In this document: in pieces, positions 17,954 to 25,661 of the stretch
Position numbering within the stretch: the stretch's first letter is position 1
How the letters are laid out: every line of letters begins with the position of its first letter
Assembly: GCA_002256385.1 (NCBI GenBank)
Contig: NKJD01000015.1
Span: 1 to 64,000 of the forward strand
DNA length: 64,000 nucleotides
Direction: 5' to 3'
DNA from: Flavobacterium sp. BFFFF2
GTDB lineage: Bacteria; Bacteroidota; Bacteroidia; Flavobacteriales; Flavobacteriaceae
The notes under the pieces: model-generated
The model's database searches: none
Told to the model about the DNA's origin: nothing
Seen by the model: only the letters and a program-made list of their open reading frames with translations
Position numbers and translations under genes: made by a program

Positions 17954-17985
17954 TATATTTGCCCTGAATTTTCAGGGCTTTTTTT
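17954..17985 (+). promoter_or_regulatory. -7 box and leader hairpin before the aminotransferase gene
   Basis: TATATTTG at 17954-17961 is a -7 box; directly behind it GCCCTGAA / TTCAGGGC (17961-17978) and seven T residues form a terminator-like hairpin that ends at the start codon (17986). Either it terminates the START-like gene, or it forms the whole 5' leader of the aminotransferase mRNA; both may be true. Confidence 0.6.
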
Positions 17986-18813
17986 ATGCGATCAATTAAT
18001 GGACAACTTTTATCATCTTCCGAAACGGACACATGGAACAACCGCGCTTTTTTGTACGGCGACGGGGTGTTTGAAACCATACGAGTAAGTAAAGGAAAGA
18101 TTTTGTTTTGGGAAGCCCATTATTTTCGGTTGATGTCGGCCATGCGCATCATCCGATTGCACATTCCTTTGCAGTTTACGCCCGAATATATTGAGCAAGA
18201 AATTCTTAAAACGCTCGAAAACAACCAAGCCAATGCCCGGGTGCGCCTTACCGTTTTCAGGGGCAATGGCGGCTACTACTCCCCTACCAGCCAGGAAGTA
18301 GAGTGGGTTATTGAATCGGTTCCTTTATTCGATTCACATTATCAACTAGATCAAACTGCTTATACGGTGGATGTGTACAAAGACCAGTTGGTTATGGCGC
18401 AACCGCTATCAAATGTAAAAACAACAGGGAAAGTAATGCAGGTGATGGCGGCCATTTTTGCCCAAGAAAACCACTGGGATTCCTGTTTGTTATTGAATCA
18501 ACACAAAAATGTGTGCGAAGCCGTTCAGGGAAATGTCTTTATGGTAATGGACAATCAAATTATTACCCCGCCTTTAACAGAAGGTTGTTTAAAAGGCATC
18601 ATCAGAGGGTATTTATTGGAAAAACTGCCCAAAAGCACCCCTTTTGCAGTGGTGGAACGCCCCATTTCGGTGTATGAATTGCAAGAAGCCGACGAACTCT
18701 GGATTACTAATGTCATTCAGGGCATTCGGCCTGTGACGCAATTTCGCAAGAAAAAATACGCTTCCACTGTAGCGGAACAAGTTTTTCAGCTGTTGAACCT
18801 GGAAATTGAATGA
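17986..18813 (+). CDS. Class IV PLP-dependent aminotransferase
   Basis: 275 aa, fold-type IV PLP enzyme, the group that includes branched-chain aminotransferase, D-amino acid aminotransferase and 4-amino-4-deoxychorismate lyase (PabC). Visible family features are the start of the N-terminal domain GDGVFETIRV, the lysine region NVKTTGKVMQV expected to hold PLP, the EAVQGNVFMV segment and the phosphate-binding TEGCLKGIIRG, with a later ITNVIQGIRPV. Length and GDGVFETI fit PabC-like lyases best, but substrate cannot be fixed. The start codon follows a T-run without a Shine-Dalgarno sequence. Confidence 0.87.
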   Translation: MRSINGQLLSSSETDTWNNRAFLYGDGVFETIRVSKGKILFWEAHYFRLMSAMRIIRLHIPLQFTPEYIEQEILKTLENNQANARVRLTVFRGNGGYYSPTSQEVEWVIESVPLFDSHYQLDQTAYTVDVYKDQLVMAQPLSNVKTTGKVMQVMAAIFAQENHWDSCLLLNQHKNVCEAVQGNVFMVMDNQIITPPLTEGCLKGIIRGYLLEKLPKSTPFAVVERPISVYELQEADELWITNVIQGIRPVTQFRKKKYASTVAEQVFQLLNLEIE

Positions 18814-18854
18814 AGCCCCTCTTATAACAATTGGTTTTTTTGAAGCACGTACCA

Positions 18855-18880
18855 TAAAAAAAACCTCCTTTAAGAGGTTT
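18855..18880 (-). terminator. Terminator on the minus strand behind the HAD remnant
   Basis: AAACCTC / GAGGTTT stem followed on the minus strand by a T-run; the T-run on one side only points to the HAD pseudogene as its client. Confidence 0.7.
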
Positions 18881-19159
18881 CATTGATGTTGAAGTAAGTT
18901 GCTAATAACTAATAAGTGCTGCGTAATCTGGGGTAAAATTTCAATGGCTTTGGAAGCCGCTTCCTCATTCAAACCAATCATAGCACTCGTTTGAACTAAT
19001 TTTTCTGTGATGTTTTGCGGCAATCCATTTAATGGCTTGTCATCATCAATGATTACAAAGTGGTCTAATTGTTTGTTTTTGTTTACCCAATATATGATTT
19101 CTTCTTTTCTATTTCAAGAATGAATGTTATCCGCTGTCGATTTGCAGCTTCATGAAGTG

Positions 19160-19256
19160 GCGAACTTCGTCACGGCATATCTTCCAATAAGATAAAAATT
19201 ATTGCGAAAGAAAAATGTGAATATTGCACATTTTTCGCCATTTTTTGAAACGGCTG
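19160..19256 (+). repeat. Diverged copy R3 of a cassette-flanking repeat
   Basis: GCGAACTTCG, AAGATAAAAATTATTGCGAAA and GAAACGGCTGTTA occur in the same order and spacing as in the repeats at 51061 and 51711 (GCGAAGTTCGG, AAAGATAAAATGCTTGCGAAA, GAAACGGCTGTTA). A compact hairpin AATGTG...CACATT lies inside. It ends at the HigBA module. Confidence 0.5.
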
Positions 19257-19562
19257 TTATGCAATGTTTTTTTCTTTTCTAATTCTGTTTATTCTATTTA
19301 CTTCACTTCGTTTTTCACTCAATTCATTTTCTATATCGAAGTCATCTTGAATACCCAACCAAAATTTTGCCGAGTTTCCGAAATAGGCACTCAATCTTAT
19401 AGCAGTATCAGCAGAAATTCTTCTGTTGCCTTTAATTATTTCAGAAACTCTCGTTTGAGGAATGTCTAAATCCTTAGAAAGACGGTATTGAGTGATTTGA
19501 AGAGGAATTAAAAATTCTTCTAGTAAAATTTCTCCAGGTGTTATGTTTTTTAGCTTCTCCAT
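19257..19562 (-). CDS. higA: HigA-type antitoxin
   Basis: 101-aa XRE-family antitoxin of the HigA/VapI type. The opening ITPGEILLEEFLIPLQITQY leads into the helix-turn-helix YRLSKDLDIPQTRVSEIIKG (about 26-45), followed by the family's TAIRLSAYFGNSAKFWLGIQ. As usual for hig modules, the antitoxin gene lies downstream of the toxin gene (gap ten bases). It should bind HigB and repress the operon. The pair interrupts a HAD gene. Confidence 0.92.
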   Translation of the reverse strand: MEKLKNITPGEILLEEFLIPLQITQYRLSKDLDIPQTRVSEIIKGNRRISADTAIRLSAYFGNSAKFWLGIQDDFDIENELSEKRSEVNRINRIRKEKNIA

Positions 19563-19572
19563 TTTTTTAATT

Positions 19573-19854
19573 TTAATGATAATCTATAATTTCAACTTCT
19601 AAAGCATTTCCATTATCCCATTTGAAAATAATTCTCCATTGATTATTAATTCTTATGCTGTAAAACTCTTTCAAATTACCTTTAAGATTTTCGAGTCTAT
19701 TTGCTGGAGGAATTCTCAAATCATTCACATCTATTGAGTTATTGATCATTCTCAATTTTCTTCTGGCGGTATCTTGAATTTCTCTCGGAAGTTTTTTTGA
19801 AACAATTCCATTCCAAATTTTTTCAGTTTCTTTGTCTTTAAACGAAACAATCAT
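19573..19854 (-). CDS. higB: HigB-type (RelE superfamily) toxin
   Basis: 93-aa ribosome-dependent mRNA interferase of the HigB/RelE superfamily. Typical features are RKLRMINNSIDVNDLRIPPA, RLENLKGNLKEFYSIRINN and QWRIIFKW, the last two carrying the basic and aromatic residues of the active site. The start MIVSFKDKETEKIW is chosen over one eight codons upstream because a -7 promoter box covers that upstream ATG. Cognate higA follows. Confidence 0.92.
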   Translation of the reverse strand: MIVSFKDKETEKIWNGIVSKKLPREIQDTARRKLRMINNSIDVNDLRIPPANRLENLKGNLKEFYSIRINNQWRIIFKWDNGNALEVEIIDYH

Positions 19855-19875
19855 ACTCTTTCCCGTTACTAACGT

Positions 19876-19883
19876 CAAAGGTA
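19876..19883 (-). promoter_or_regulatory. -7 box of higBA
   Basis: TACCTTTG on the minus strand, 21 bases ahead of the chosen higB start. Overlaps the alternative upstream ATG and so helps to decide the start. Confidence 0.6.
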
Positions 19884-20175
19884 AGTGTTAATTTGTGAAG
19901 GTTGTCATTTAAGCAAGATTTTTTCAAAGATGTTGCATAACCGCCCAATAGTAGCGTGAATGCCTCTAGTTTTAAAGATTTCGTTCCATTCAGATAATTT
20001 GTACTTTGATTTGTGAGAAGTGGTTAACAAAATAGCCGCATTGGTCTCCGAAATAATTCTCTGAAGTCCAGCAACGGCTCTTGGGCAAAACTTGCAAAAC
20101 CAATGTTGAGTATTTTAATTGTTCTCCAAGATGAAGCTTGAACCATGACACCATCTATGTCTAATAAGATCGTGA

Positions 20176-20482
20176 TGAAAACAAAACCACGTGGCAGGCT
20201 GCTACTGTCGCCAAGCGAGGCACGTTTAGTGCAATATTAGTTAAAATTTGACATGCTTCGATTGGAGTGGATCGCAATCATTCTTGCATTTTTACTTTTC
20301 CATTGAAGCGGGACTATGGAGGGGTTAAATTACACCTTTGATTTGTGGTTGTATATATTTAAATATATAACGTATTTTCAACTTTTAATCGATATTTGTA
20401 ATTAAAAGGCAGCAAGTAAGTCTTACGAGCATATTTTTCACTATTTTTGAGATCAATAAATGAACTTTTCAATTAAGAAGTT
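20176..20482. other. AT-rich spacer without a gene
   Basis: No convincing open frame. The HAD remnant ends at its left edge; the right part (from about 20340) is strongly AT-rich, includes the palindromic run TATATATTTAAATATATA and probably holds the promoter of the phosphatase-like gene. Confidence 0.4.
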
Positions 20483-20911
20483 ATGGGAAAATCTATTTAT
20501 TTAATTCGGCATGGTATTGTTAAAAAGTATCCAGAGATAGATGATTTAGACGAAAGAGGAAGATCGTTTTCAGAAAAACTACCTATTCTTTTAAAAGAAG
20601 ATAAAATTGATTTTATCGCTGTTGTAAAAGATAAAAAAAGGTGCTCTGAAACCATCAAATACCTTGAAATCAATAATGGAATTGAAGCAAAAGCTTACGA
20701 AAAATCAGAATTTAAGACGCAAGTTCCTATGCCGATAATTGATGCTTTAAAACACAGTATATCAATTATTTGTTATGGAAAAACAGAAAGTAAGATGCTT
20801 TTCAAGTATTTCGATATACATCCCAAAGACACAGATTATACCTATGAGGTGATATACAAGATAAATATAAACTTTGATGTTGAAGAAATACCAACAGGAT
20901 ATTCAAAATAA
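20483..20911 (+). CDS. Degenerate histidine phosphatase-like protein
   Basis: 142 aa. The start MGKSIYLIRHGIVKKYPE carries the RHG motif of the histidine phosphatase (phosphoglycerate mutase-like) superfamily with the catalytic His at position 10, and KKRCSETIKYL supplies a second Arg and the usual helix. At the place of the second catalytic His the sequence reads IICYGKTES, i.e. Tyr instead of His, so catalysis is doubtful. It lies eight bases before the lipase start, in an AT-rich block with codon use unlike the neighbouring core genes, probably of foreign origin. A regulatory or binding role is possible but not shown. Confidence 0.65.
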   Translation: MGKSIYLIRHGIVKKYPEIDDLDERGRSFSEKLPILLKEDKIDFIAVVKDKKRCSETIKYLEINNGIEAKAYEKSEFKTQVPMPIIDALKHSISIICYGKTESKMLFKYFDIHPKDTDYTYEVIYKININFDVEEIPTGYSK

Positions 20912-20918
20912 AATAGTT

Positions 20919-22682
20919 ATGAAAATACAATTACTACTATCAATACTGTTTTTCGGTACATTTTACCAATCTAATGCACAAAATGTTTTACCAGAAATTA
21001 AACCAAGGCCAGCAGATTATGAATATTTATCTGCTCCAGATTCATTGGGGGTTAGGCATTCACTAAAGATGCCTAATGTTGCAAATAAAAACATTTTAAC
21101 TGGATCGATAAAAATACCATATCCTATAATTTTTATTCATGGTTTAGATTCTGATTCTAGCACTTGGGATGAAACAACCAATTTCATGGATCAATATTTT
21201 AATTTTACTTTTGGAGGTAGATTGGATTTCAATTTAAATGATGACAATTCTAACTATACTTCAAACAAATTATTTTGGCCAACGTCAGGAGCTGATATTA
21301 GTCAATATAACACAACTTTAAATAATGGAGATTATTATTATTTAAATTTTGGTGTTGGAAGTGATGGAAGTTTCGCACCATCAAATTTATCATCTTTAAA
21401 TGTATTGAGTAATGAAGCTGCTATTGCTAAACAAGGTGTTGCTTTAACAAGGGCCATTCAACAAGTCATGAATATTACTGGTAGAGATAAAGTTATTCTA
21501 ATGGGTCATAGTATGGGAGGGCTTTGCGCAAGAGAGTATCTTCAAAATCCACAGAATTGGACAGAGCCAAATATTAATCATCATGTTGCAAAATTGATAA
21601 CAACTGGTACACCTCATGGAGGTTATACAGGTGCAAATTTTATTGCTACAGGAATAAATTCTTCATCTGAAGCTTACAGAGATTTAAGAACTGCTTACTC
21701 TAATTCTAATCCTGGAGCATTTTTATCAGGAGGAGTAGAAAGCACTAATAATATTGGAACAAGTTATTTTAACAATGATATAAATTGTAATGGGATTGCT
21801 AATGATGGAAGTAACATTCAAGGCTTAAACCAAAAAAATTTATATAACAATGTTGATTACGCATACATCATGGGAAATTGTACAAATTGTGTTATTACAC
21901 AAGGGTCAATACTAGGTGATGGTGTTGTTCGGCTTGTAAACGCAAATCTTAGTAATTTTTATATTTTACCAAGTCCAAAAAATGAATTTATATATACTGC
22001 TAGTGCTATTACTGAAATCCATTCCGATTTACCTAAACAAACTTATGAAAACATGCAAGGCTTAGATGAACCTAATGAATACAATCTAGCATATGGAATT
22101 GATTTCGGAATATTTTACAAAGGATTCACAACTGTTCAACCTGCAAATGGATATACTTCTGATTTTGATGCTTTCAAATTTAATTTGAATTATAATGCAG
22201 ATGTCGTGGTAACTATGGCAAATCCTGCATCAAATAGTATTTCTTTTCGTTTTGTTAATGCATCTAACCAAATTATAAGTTCACTTTTTACAATTGGTGC
22301 TGGTTCTACTGCTCAATTTACGCAAACTTTGCCACCAGGTCAATATTATCTTGAAATAATTGGAACACCAAATTCCACAAGTTATTTATATCCATATACA
22401 TTTATTATGGATAGTTTTTTATCAACAAGCAATTTTCAATCAAATAATTCTTTAATCTTATACCCCAACCCAACCTCCTCAAAAATCTTCTTCGACAACA
22501 CCAATTCCAACTTTAAAGAATTGTCAATTTATAATTATCTAGGTCAAGAAGTAACTAAAACTATTTTTCAAGTAGCAAGTAGTAACCAAGAAATAGACAT
22601 GGGTATGCTAGCAGCTGGCGTATATGTATTAAAATTCAGCAATGATAAAAACAGTACAACAGCGAAGGTTATAAAACAATAA
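20919..22682 (+). CDS. Secreted lipase-like alpha/beta hydrolase with T9SS sorting domain
   Basis: 587 aa from MKIQLLLSILFFGTFYQSNA, a clear signal peptide; the longer frame starting 15 codons upstream overlaps the preceding gene. PIIFIHGLDSDSSTWDE is the oxyanion region and MGHSMGGLCAREYLQ (about residue 195) the nucleophile elbow of a triacylglycerol lipase/PGAP1-like fold, followed by TTGTPHGGYTG. A prepeptidase-like beta domain with PPGQYYLEI precedes the C-terminal YPNPTSSKIFFDNTNSN...GVYVLKF sorting domain, so it should be exported by type IX secretion. AT-rich like the gene before it. Confidence 0.85.
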   Translation: MKIQLLLSILFFGTFYQSNAQNVLPEIKPRPADYEYLSAPDSLGVRHSLKMPNVANKNILTGSIKIPYPIIFIHGLDSDSSTWDETTNFMDQYFNFTFGGRLDFNLNDDNSNYTSNKLFWPTSGADISQYNTTLNNGDYYYLNFGVGSDGSFAPSNLSSLNVLSNEAAIAKQGVALTRAIQQVMNITGRDKVILMGHSMGGLCAREYLQNPQNWTEPNINHHVAKLITTGTPHGGYTGANFIATGINSSSEAYRDLRTAYSNSNPGAFLSGGVESTNNIGTSYFNNDINCNGIANDGSNIQGLNQKNLYNNVDYAYIMGNCTNCVITQGSILGDGVVRLVNANLSNFYILPSPKNEFIYTASAITEIHSDLPKQTYENMQGLDEPNEYNLAYGIDFGIFYKGFTTVQPANGYTSDFDAFKFNLNYNADVVVTMANPASNSISFRFVNASNQIISSLFTIGAGSTAQFTQTLPPGQYYLEIIGTPNSTSYLYPYTFIMDSFLSTSNFQSNNSLILYPNPTSSKIFFDNTNSNFKELSIYNYLGQEVTKTIFQVASSNQEIDMGMLAAGVYVLKFSNDKNSTTAKVIKQ

Positions 22683-22823
22683 AAACCAATTGAATTCAAG
22701 CACTATAAAACATTAAGATATTGAATGGGTATTGATTTGTTTTTACAAGCTTATTTTTTTTAAAGCCTTTTAAAACTGGTTCAACTATATTATTTTAGTC
22801 TAACATCATTTCAAAATCCATAC

Positions 22824-22850
22824 AAAATGCCTCCCCCTCGGAGGCATTTT
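22824..22850. terminator. Terminator behind the lipase gene
   Basis: AAAATGCCTCC / GGAGGCATTTT stem with a 5-base loop; T-rich on the plus side. Confidence 0.85.
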
Positions 22851-22890
22851 CATTTTAACTGCACCCCATTTTAACGAAATATTAGGAACC

Positions 22891-22934
22891 ATGACAAAAG
22901 TCATAGTTTGCGCTTGAACACCCCGATACCTTTG
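22891..22934 (+). promoter_or_regulatory. Promoter and CRP/FNR-like site of the cbb3 operon
   Basis: ATGACAAAAGTCAT (22891-22904) is a dyad of ATGAC / GTCAT arms. A -7 box TACCTTTG follows at 22927-22934, with TTG 16 bases before it. The dyad centre lies close to -41.5 from the inferred start of transcription, the class II activator position of CRP/FNR proteins. Oxygen-responsive control of a high-affinity oxidase is expected, but the regulator is inferred. Confidence 0.65.
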
Positions 22935-22960
22935 TCTGTACAAAGAGCAAATAAAAAGGT

Positions 22961-23191
22961 ATGAGTGTTATTTATGTATTAATCTCGATCAGTATTGTGG
23001 TGGCAGTGGGGTTTTTGATTGCCTTCATTAGTGCCGTCAAGCACGGACAATACGATGACGACTACACCCCATCGGTTCGGATGTTGTTTGACGACGAACT
23101 CACGGGGAACAAGCCATCAACTTCTGAAACAAAAACCAGTATAAAGTCGGCAGAACAGCCAGCCGTTAAACCTAAATCAATCCAAATATAA
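22961..23191 (+). CDS. ccoS: cbb3 oxidase assembly protein CcoS
   Basis: 76-aa single-span membrane protein required for cofactor insertion into cbb3 oxidase. The helix VIYVLISISIVVAVGFLIAF is followed by SAVKHGQYDDDYTPSVRMLF, the CcoS signature. The hydrophilic C-terminal tail of about 30 residues is longer than in many homologues. First gene of the cco operon, 12 bases before ccoNO. The usual upstream partner, the copper ATPase gene ccoI, is not present in this window. Confidence 0.92.
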   Translation: MSVIYVLISISIVVAVGFLIAFISAVKHGQYDDDYTPSVRMLFDDELTGNKPSTSETKTSIKSAEQPAVKPKSIQI

Positions 23192-23203
23192 ACCACATCT
23201 ATT

Positions 23204-25390
23204 ATGGAAATGCAGCAATTTTATTATGACAACAAAGTAGTAAAGAAATTTATCTACGCGAGTTTGTTGTTCGGGGTAGTGGGGATGCTGGTGGGTCTAC
23301 TCTTAGCCTTCCTATTTTTATTTCCCAATTTAACCGATGGCATCTCGTTTCTGAGTTTTGGGCGTTTAAGGCCCTTGCACACCAACGCCGTTATTTTTGC
23401 GTTTGTGGGCAACGCCATGTTCGCAGGGGTATATTACTCCACCCAACGCTTGCTCAAGGCGCGTATGTACAGCAACTTTTTGAGCAATTTTCACTTTTGG
23501 GGCTGGCAATTGATTATCGTAGCGGCCGCCATCACATTGCCTTTAGGGATTACCACTTCTAAAGAATATGCCGAATTGGAATGGCCCATTGACATTGCCA
23601 TTGCTTTGGTTTGGGTGGCCTTTGGTATCAACTTAATTGGTACAATCTTAAAACGCCGCGAACGCCATTTGTATGTGGCTATCTGGTTTTACATTGCCAC
23701 TTTTGTTACCGTAGCGGTATTGCACATTTTTAACAGTTTGGAGTTGCCTGTTTCGGCGCTTAAAAGCTATTCGGTGTATGCGGGTGTACAAGATGCCTTG
23801 GTACAATGGTGGTACGGGCACAATGCCGTGGCCTTCTTTTTGACCACGCCATTTTTGGGTATGATGTATTATTTTGTGCCCAAAGCGGCCAACCGCCCTG
23901 TGTATTCCTATCGCTTATCGATTATTCACTTTTGGTCCTTAATCTTCATTTACATTTGGGCTGGGCCCCACCACTTATTGTATTCGGCTTTGCCCGATTG
24001 GGCGCAAAACCTAGGGGTGGTATTTTCCATTATGCTGATTGCACCGTCATGGGGTGGTATGATCAACGGATTATTAACCCTGCGTGGCAAATGGGACAAA
24101 GTACGTGACGACGTTGTCTTGAAATTCTTTGTGGTAGCCATAACAGGCTACGGGATGGCCACCTTTGAAGGCCCTACCCTATCCTTGAAAAATGTAAATG
24201 CCATTGCGCATTTTACCGACTGGGTCATTGCGCACGTTCACGTGGGTGCCCTCGCATGGAATGGGTTTATGAGTTTCGGGATGATTTATTGGATGATCCC
24301 AAGATTAACCAAAACCCAATTGTTTTCTAACAAACTAGCCAACTTCCACTTTTGGGTGGGCACTTTAGGCATAGTGTTGTATTCACTACCAATGTATGTA
24401 TCAGGTTTTACGCAAGCATCGATGTGGAAACAATTTAAACCCGATGGCACGTTGCAATATGGCAATTTCCTTGAAACCGTGACGCAATTAATGCCTTTGT
24501 ATTGGATTCGTGCCATTGGTGGAACCCTCTTTTTAGTGGGTGTATTGGTGGGTGTATACAATATTATTAGAACCGTTCGTCAAGGTGCGGCTGTGGAAGA
24601 CGAAGCGGCAGAAGCCCCTGCATTGGCGGTGTTGAGTCCAGCCCGTCAAAAAGGTGAGAAATACCATGCTTGGCTCGAGCGCAAACCCGTAAAATTTGCT
24701 TTGTTTACCACAGTAGCCATATTAATTGGCGGGCTTATTCAAATTATCCCGACGCTGATGATTAAAGAAAACATCCCAACCATTGCGGCAGTCAAACCGT
24801 ATTCACCCCTTGAATTAGAAGGCCGTGACTTGTACATCCGCGAAGGTTGTGTAGGCTGTCACTCTCAAATGATTCGCCCTTTCAGGTCAGAAGTGGTTCG
24901 TTATGGCGACTATTCCAAAGCAGGTGAATATGTATTTGACCACCCATTTTTATGGGGTTCAAAACGTACGGGTCCCGATTTGCACAGGGTTGGCGGTAAA
25001 TACCCAGACACTTGGCATTTTAACCACATGTGGGATCCGCAAAGTATTTCTCCAGGTTCCATTATGCCAGGCTACAAATGGCTATTTGCCAACAAAGCCA
25101 TGGATCATTCATTAATTGAAACCAAAATGAAAGCCATGCGCACCTTGGGTGTTCCGTACACGGAGGCTGAAATTGCCCATGCACGCAAAAACATGGATGA
25201 CCAAGCTTCAATGATTGTTACAAATTTAAGTTCCGACCCCGATTATGTGAAATCTTATGAACAAAGCAAAGCCAAAGCAGCAGCCAAAGGGGAAGCTTTT
25301 GTACCGATGAAAGACCGCGAAGTAGTAGCGTTAATTGCTTACCTACAACGTATGGGAACCGACTTAAAAGTAAAAAAATCCACTAATTAA
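23204..25390 (+). CDS. ccoNO: Cytochrome c oxidase cbb3, fused CcoN-CcoO
   Basis: 728-aa fusion of subunits I and II of the high-affinity cbb3 terminal oxidase, as is usual in Bacteroidota. Residues 1-~470 form the twelve-helix CcoN core with heme and copper ligands in RLRPLHTNAV, WWYGHNAVAFF, WAGPHHLLYS and HFTDWVIAHVHVGALAWNG. A linker and one helix lead to the CcoO part, with heme c motif CVGCH at about residue 549 and the distal Met in ISPGSIMPGYKWLF. The protein reduces oxygen and pumps protons in the inner membrane. Confidence 0.97.
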   Translation: MEMQQFYYDNKVVKKFIYASLLFGVVGMLVGLLLAFLFLFPNLTDGISFLSFGRLRPLHTNAVIFAFVGNAMFAGVYYSTQRLLKARMYSNFLSNFHFWGWQLIIVAAAITLPLGITTSKEYAELEWPIDIAIALVWVAFGINLIGTILKRRERHLYVAIWFYIATFVTVAVLHIFNSLELPVSALKSYSVYAGVQDALVQWWYGHNAVAFFLTTPFLGMMYYFVPKAANRPVYSYRLSIIHFWSLIFIYIWAGPHHLLYSALPDWAQNLGVVFSIMLIAPSWGGMINGLLTLRGKWDKVRDDVVLKFFVVAITGYGMATFEGPTLSLKNVNAIAHFTDWVIAHVHVGALAWNGFMSFGMIYWMIPRLTKTQLFSNKLANFHFWVGTLGIVLYSLPMYVSGFTQASMWKQFKPDGTLQYGNFLETVTQLMPLYWIRAIGGTLFLVGVLVGVYNIIRTVRQGAAVEDEAAEAPALAVLSPARQKGEKYHAWLERKPVKFALFTTVAILIGGLIQIIPTLMIKENIPTIAAVKPYSPLELEGRDLYIREGCVGCHSQMIRPFRSEVVRYGDYSKAGEYVFDHPFLWGSKRTGPDLHRVGGKYPDTWHFNHMWDPQSISPGSIMPGYKWLFANKAMDHSLIETKMKAMRTLGVPYTEAEIAHARKNMDDQASMIVTNLSSDPDYVKSYEQSKAKAAAKGEAFVPMKDREVVALIAYLQRMGTDLKVKKSTN

Positions 25391-25396
25391 ACAACC

Positions 25397-25561
25397 ATGT
25401 TAAAATTCATCAAACACAATTTGGAAACCATAGCTGGGGTCGAAATATTTCCGATCATTTCGCTGCTCATTTTCTTTACTTTTTTTGTGGCCATGGGCGT
25501 TTGGGTTTTTACGTACGACAAAAAAACACTGGAAGAACGCAGTGACCTGCCACTCAAATAA
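25397..25561 (+). CDS. ccoQ: cbb3 oxidase subunit CcoQ
   Basis: 54-aa membrane peptide, MLKFIKHNLETIAGVEIFPI at its start, then one helix (LLIFFTFFVAMGVWVFTY) and a short charged tail. Position between ccoNO and ccoP and the size are those of CcoQ, which stabilises CcoP in the complex. It starts six bases behind ccoNO. A long hairpin follows before ccoP. Confidence 0.85.
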   Translation: MLKFIKHNLETIAGVEIFPIISLLIFFTFFVAMGVWVFTYDKKTLEERSDLPLK

Positions 25562-25577
25562 TTCAAACTGAATTTCA

Positions 25578-25638
25578 GATAAAATGCCCTCCAAATGGTT
25601 CCATTGGGGGAATTTAAAAAAGGGCATTTTATCTTTTT
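25578..25638 (+). terminator. Intra-operon hairpin between ccoQ and ccoP
   Basis: Perfect 13-bp stem GATAAAATGCCCT (25578-25590) / AGGGCATTTTATC (25621-25633) followed by TTTTT. The loop contains a smaller CCAAATGG / CCATTGG hairpin. Inside an operon this should act as a partial terminator or an mRNA-stabilising structure setting the NO:P ratio. Confidence 0.7.
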
Positions 25639-25661
25639 AACTCATATAAAAACAATTAATT

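Larger units (their letters stand above)
18880..20175 (-). pseudogene. HAD-like gene split by a HigBA insertion
   Basis: Two fragments of one HAD-superfamily protein (the small type found with RNA-repair proteins in Bacteroidota) lie in the right order on the minus strand. 20175-19925 encodes the N-terminal half: ILLDIDGVMVQASSWR with the catalytic Asp pair, then after a frameshift RIISETNAAILLTTSHKSKY and LSEWNEIFKTRGIHATIGRL. 19110-18880 encodes the C-terminal half: NRKEEIIYWVNKNKQ, VIIDDDKPLNGLP and LVQTSAMIGLNEEAASKAIE. The HigBA module sits between them, and the junctions carry inverted GTTATGCAA motifs. No start codon remains. Confidence 0.75.

Noticed and set aside
18913..18926. CCCAGATTACGCA inside the HAD remnant as a B-element end
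   Set aside because: The 13 bases fall within the conserved HAD frame (ILPQITQH) and no partner end or interior follows; most likely coincidence.
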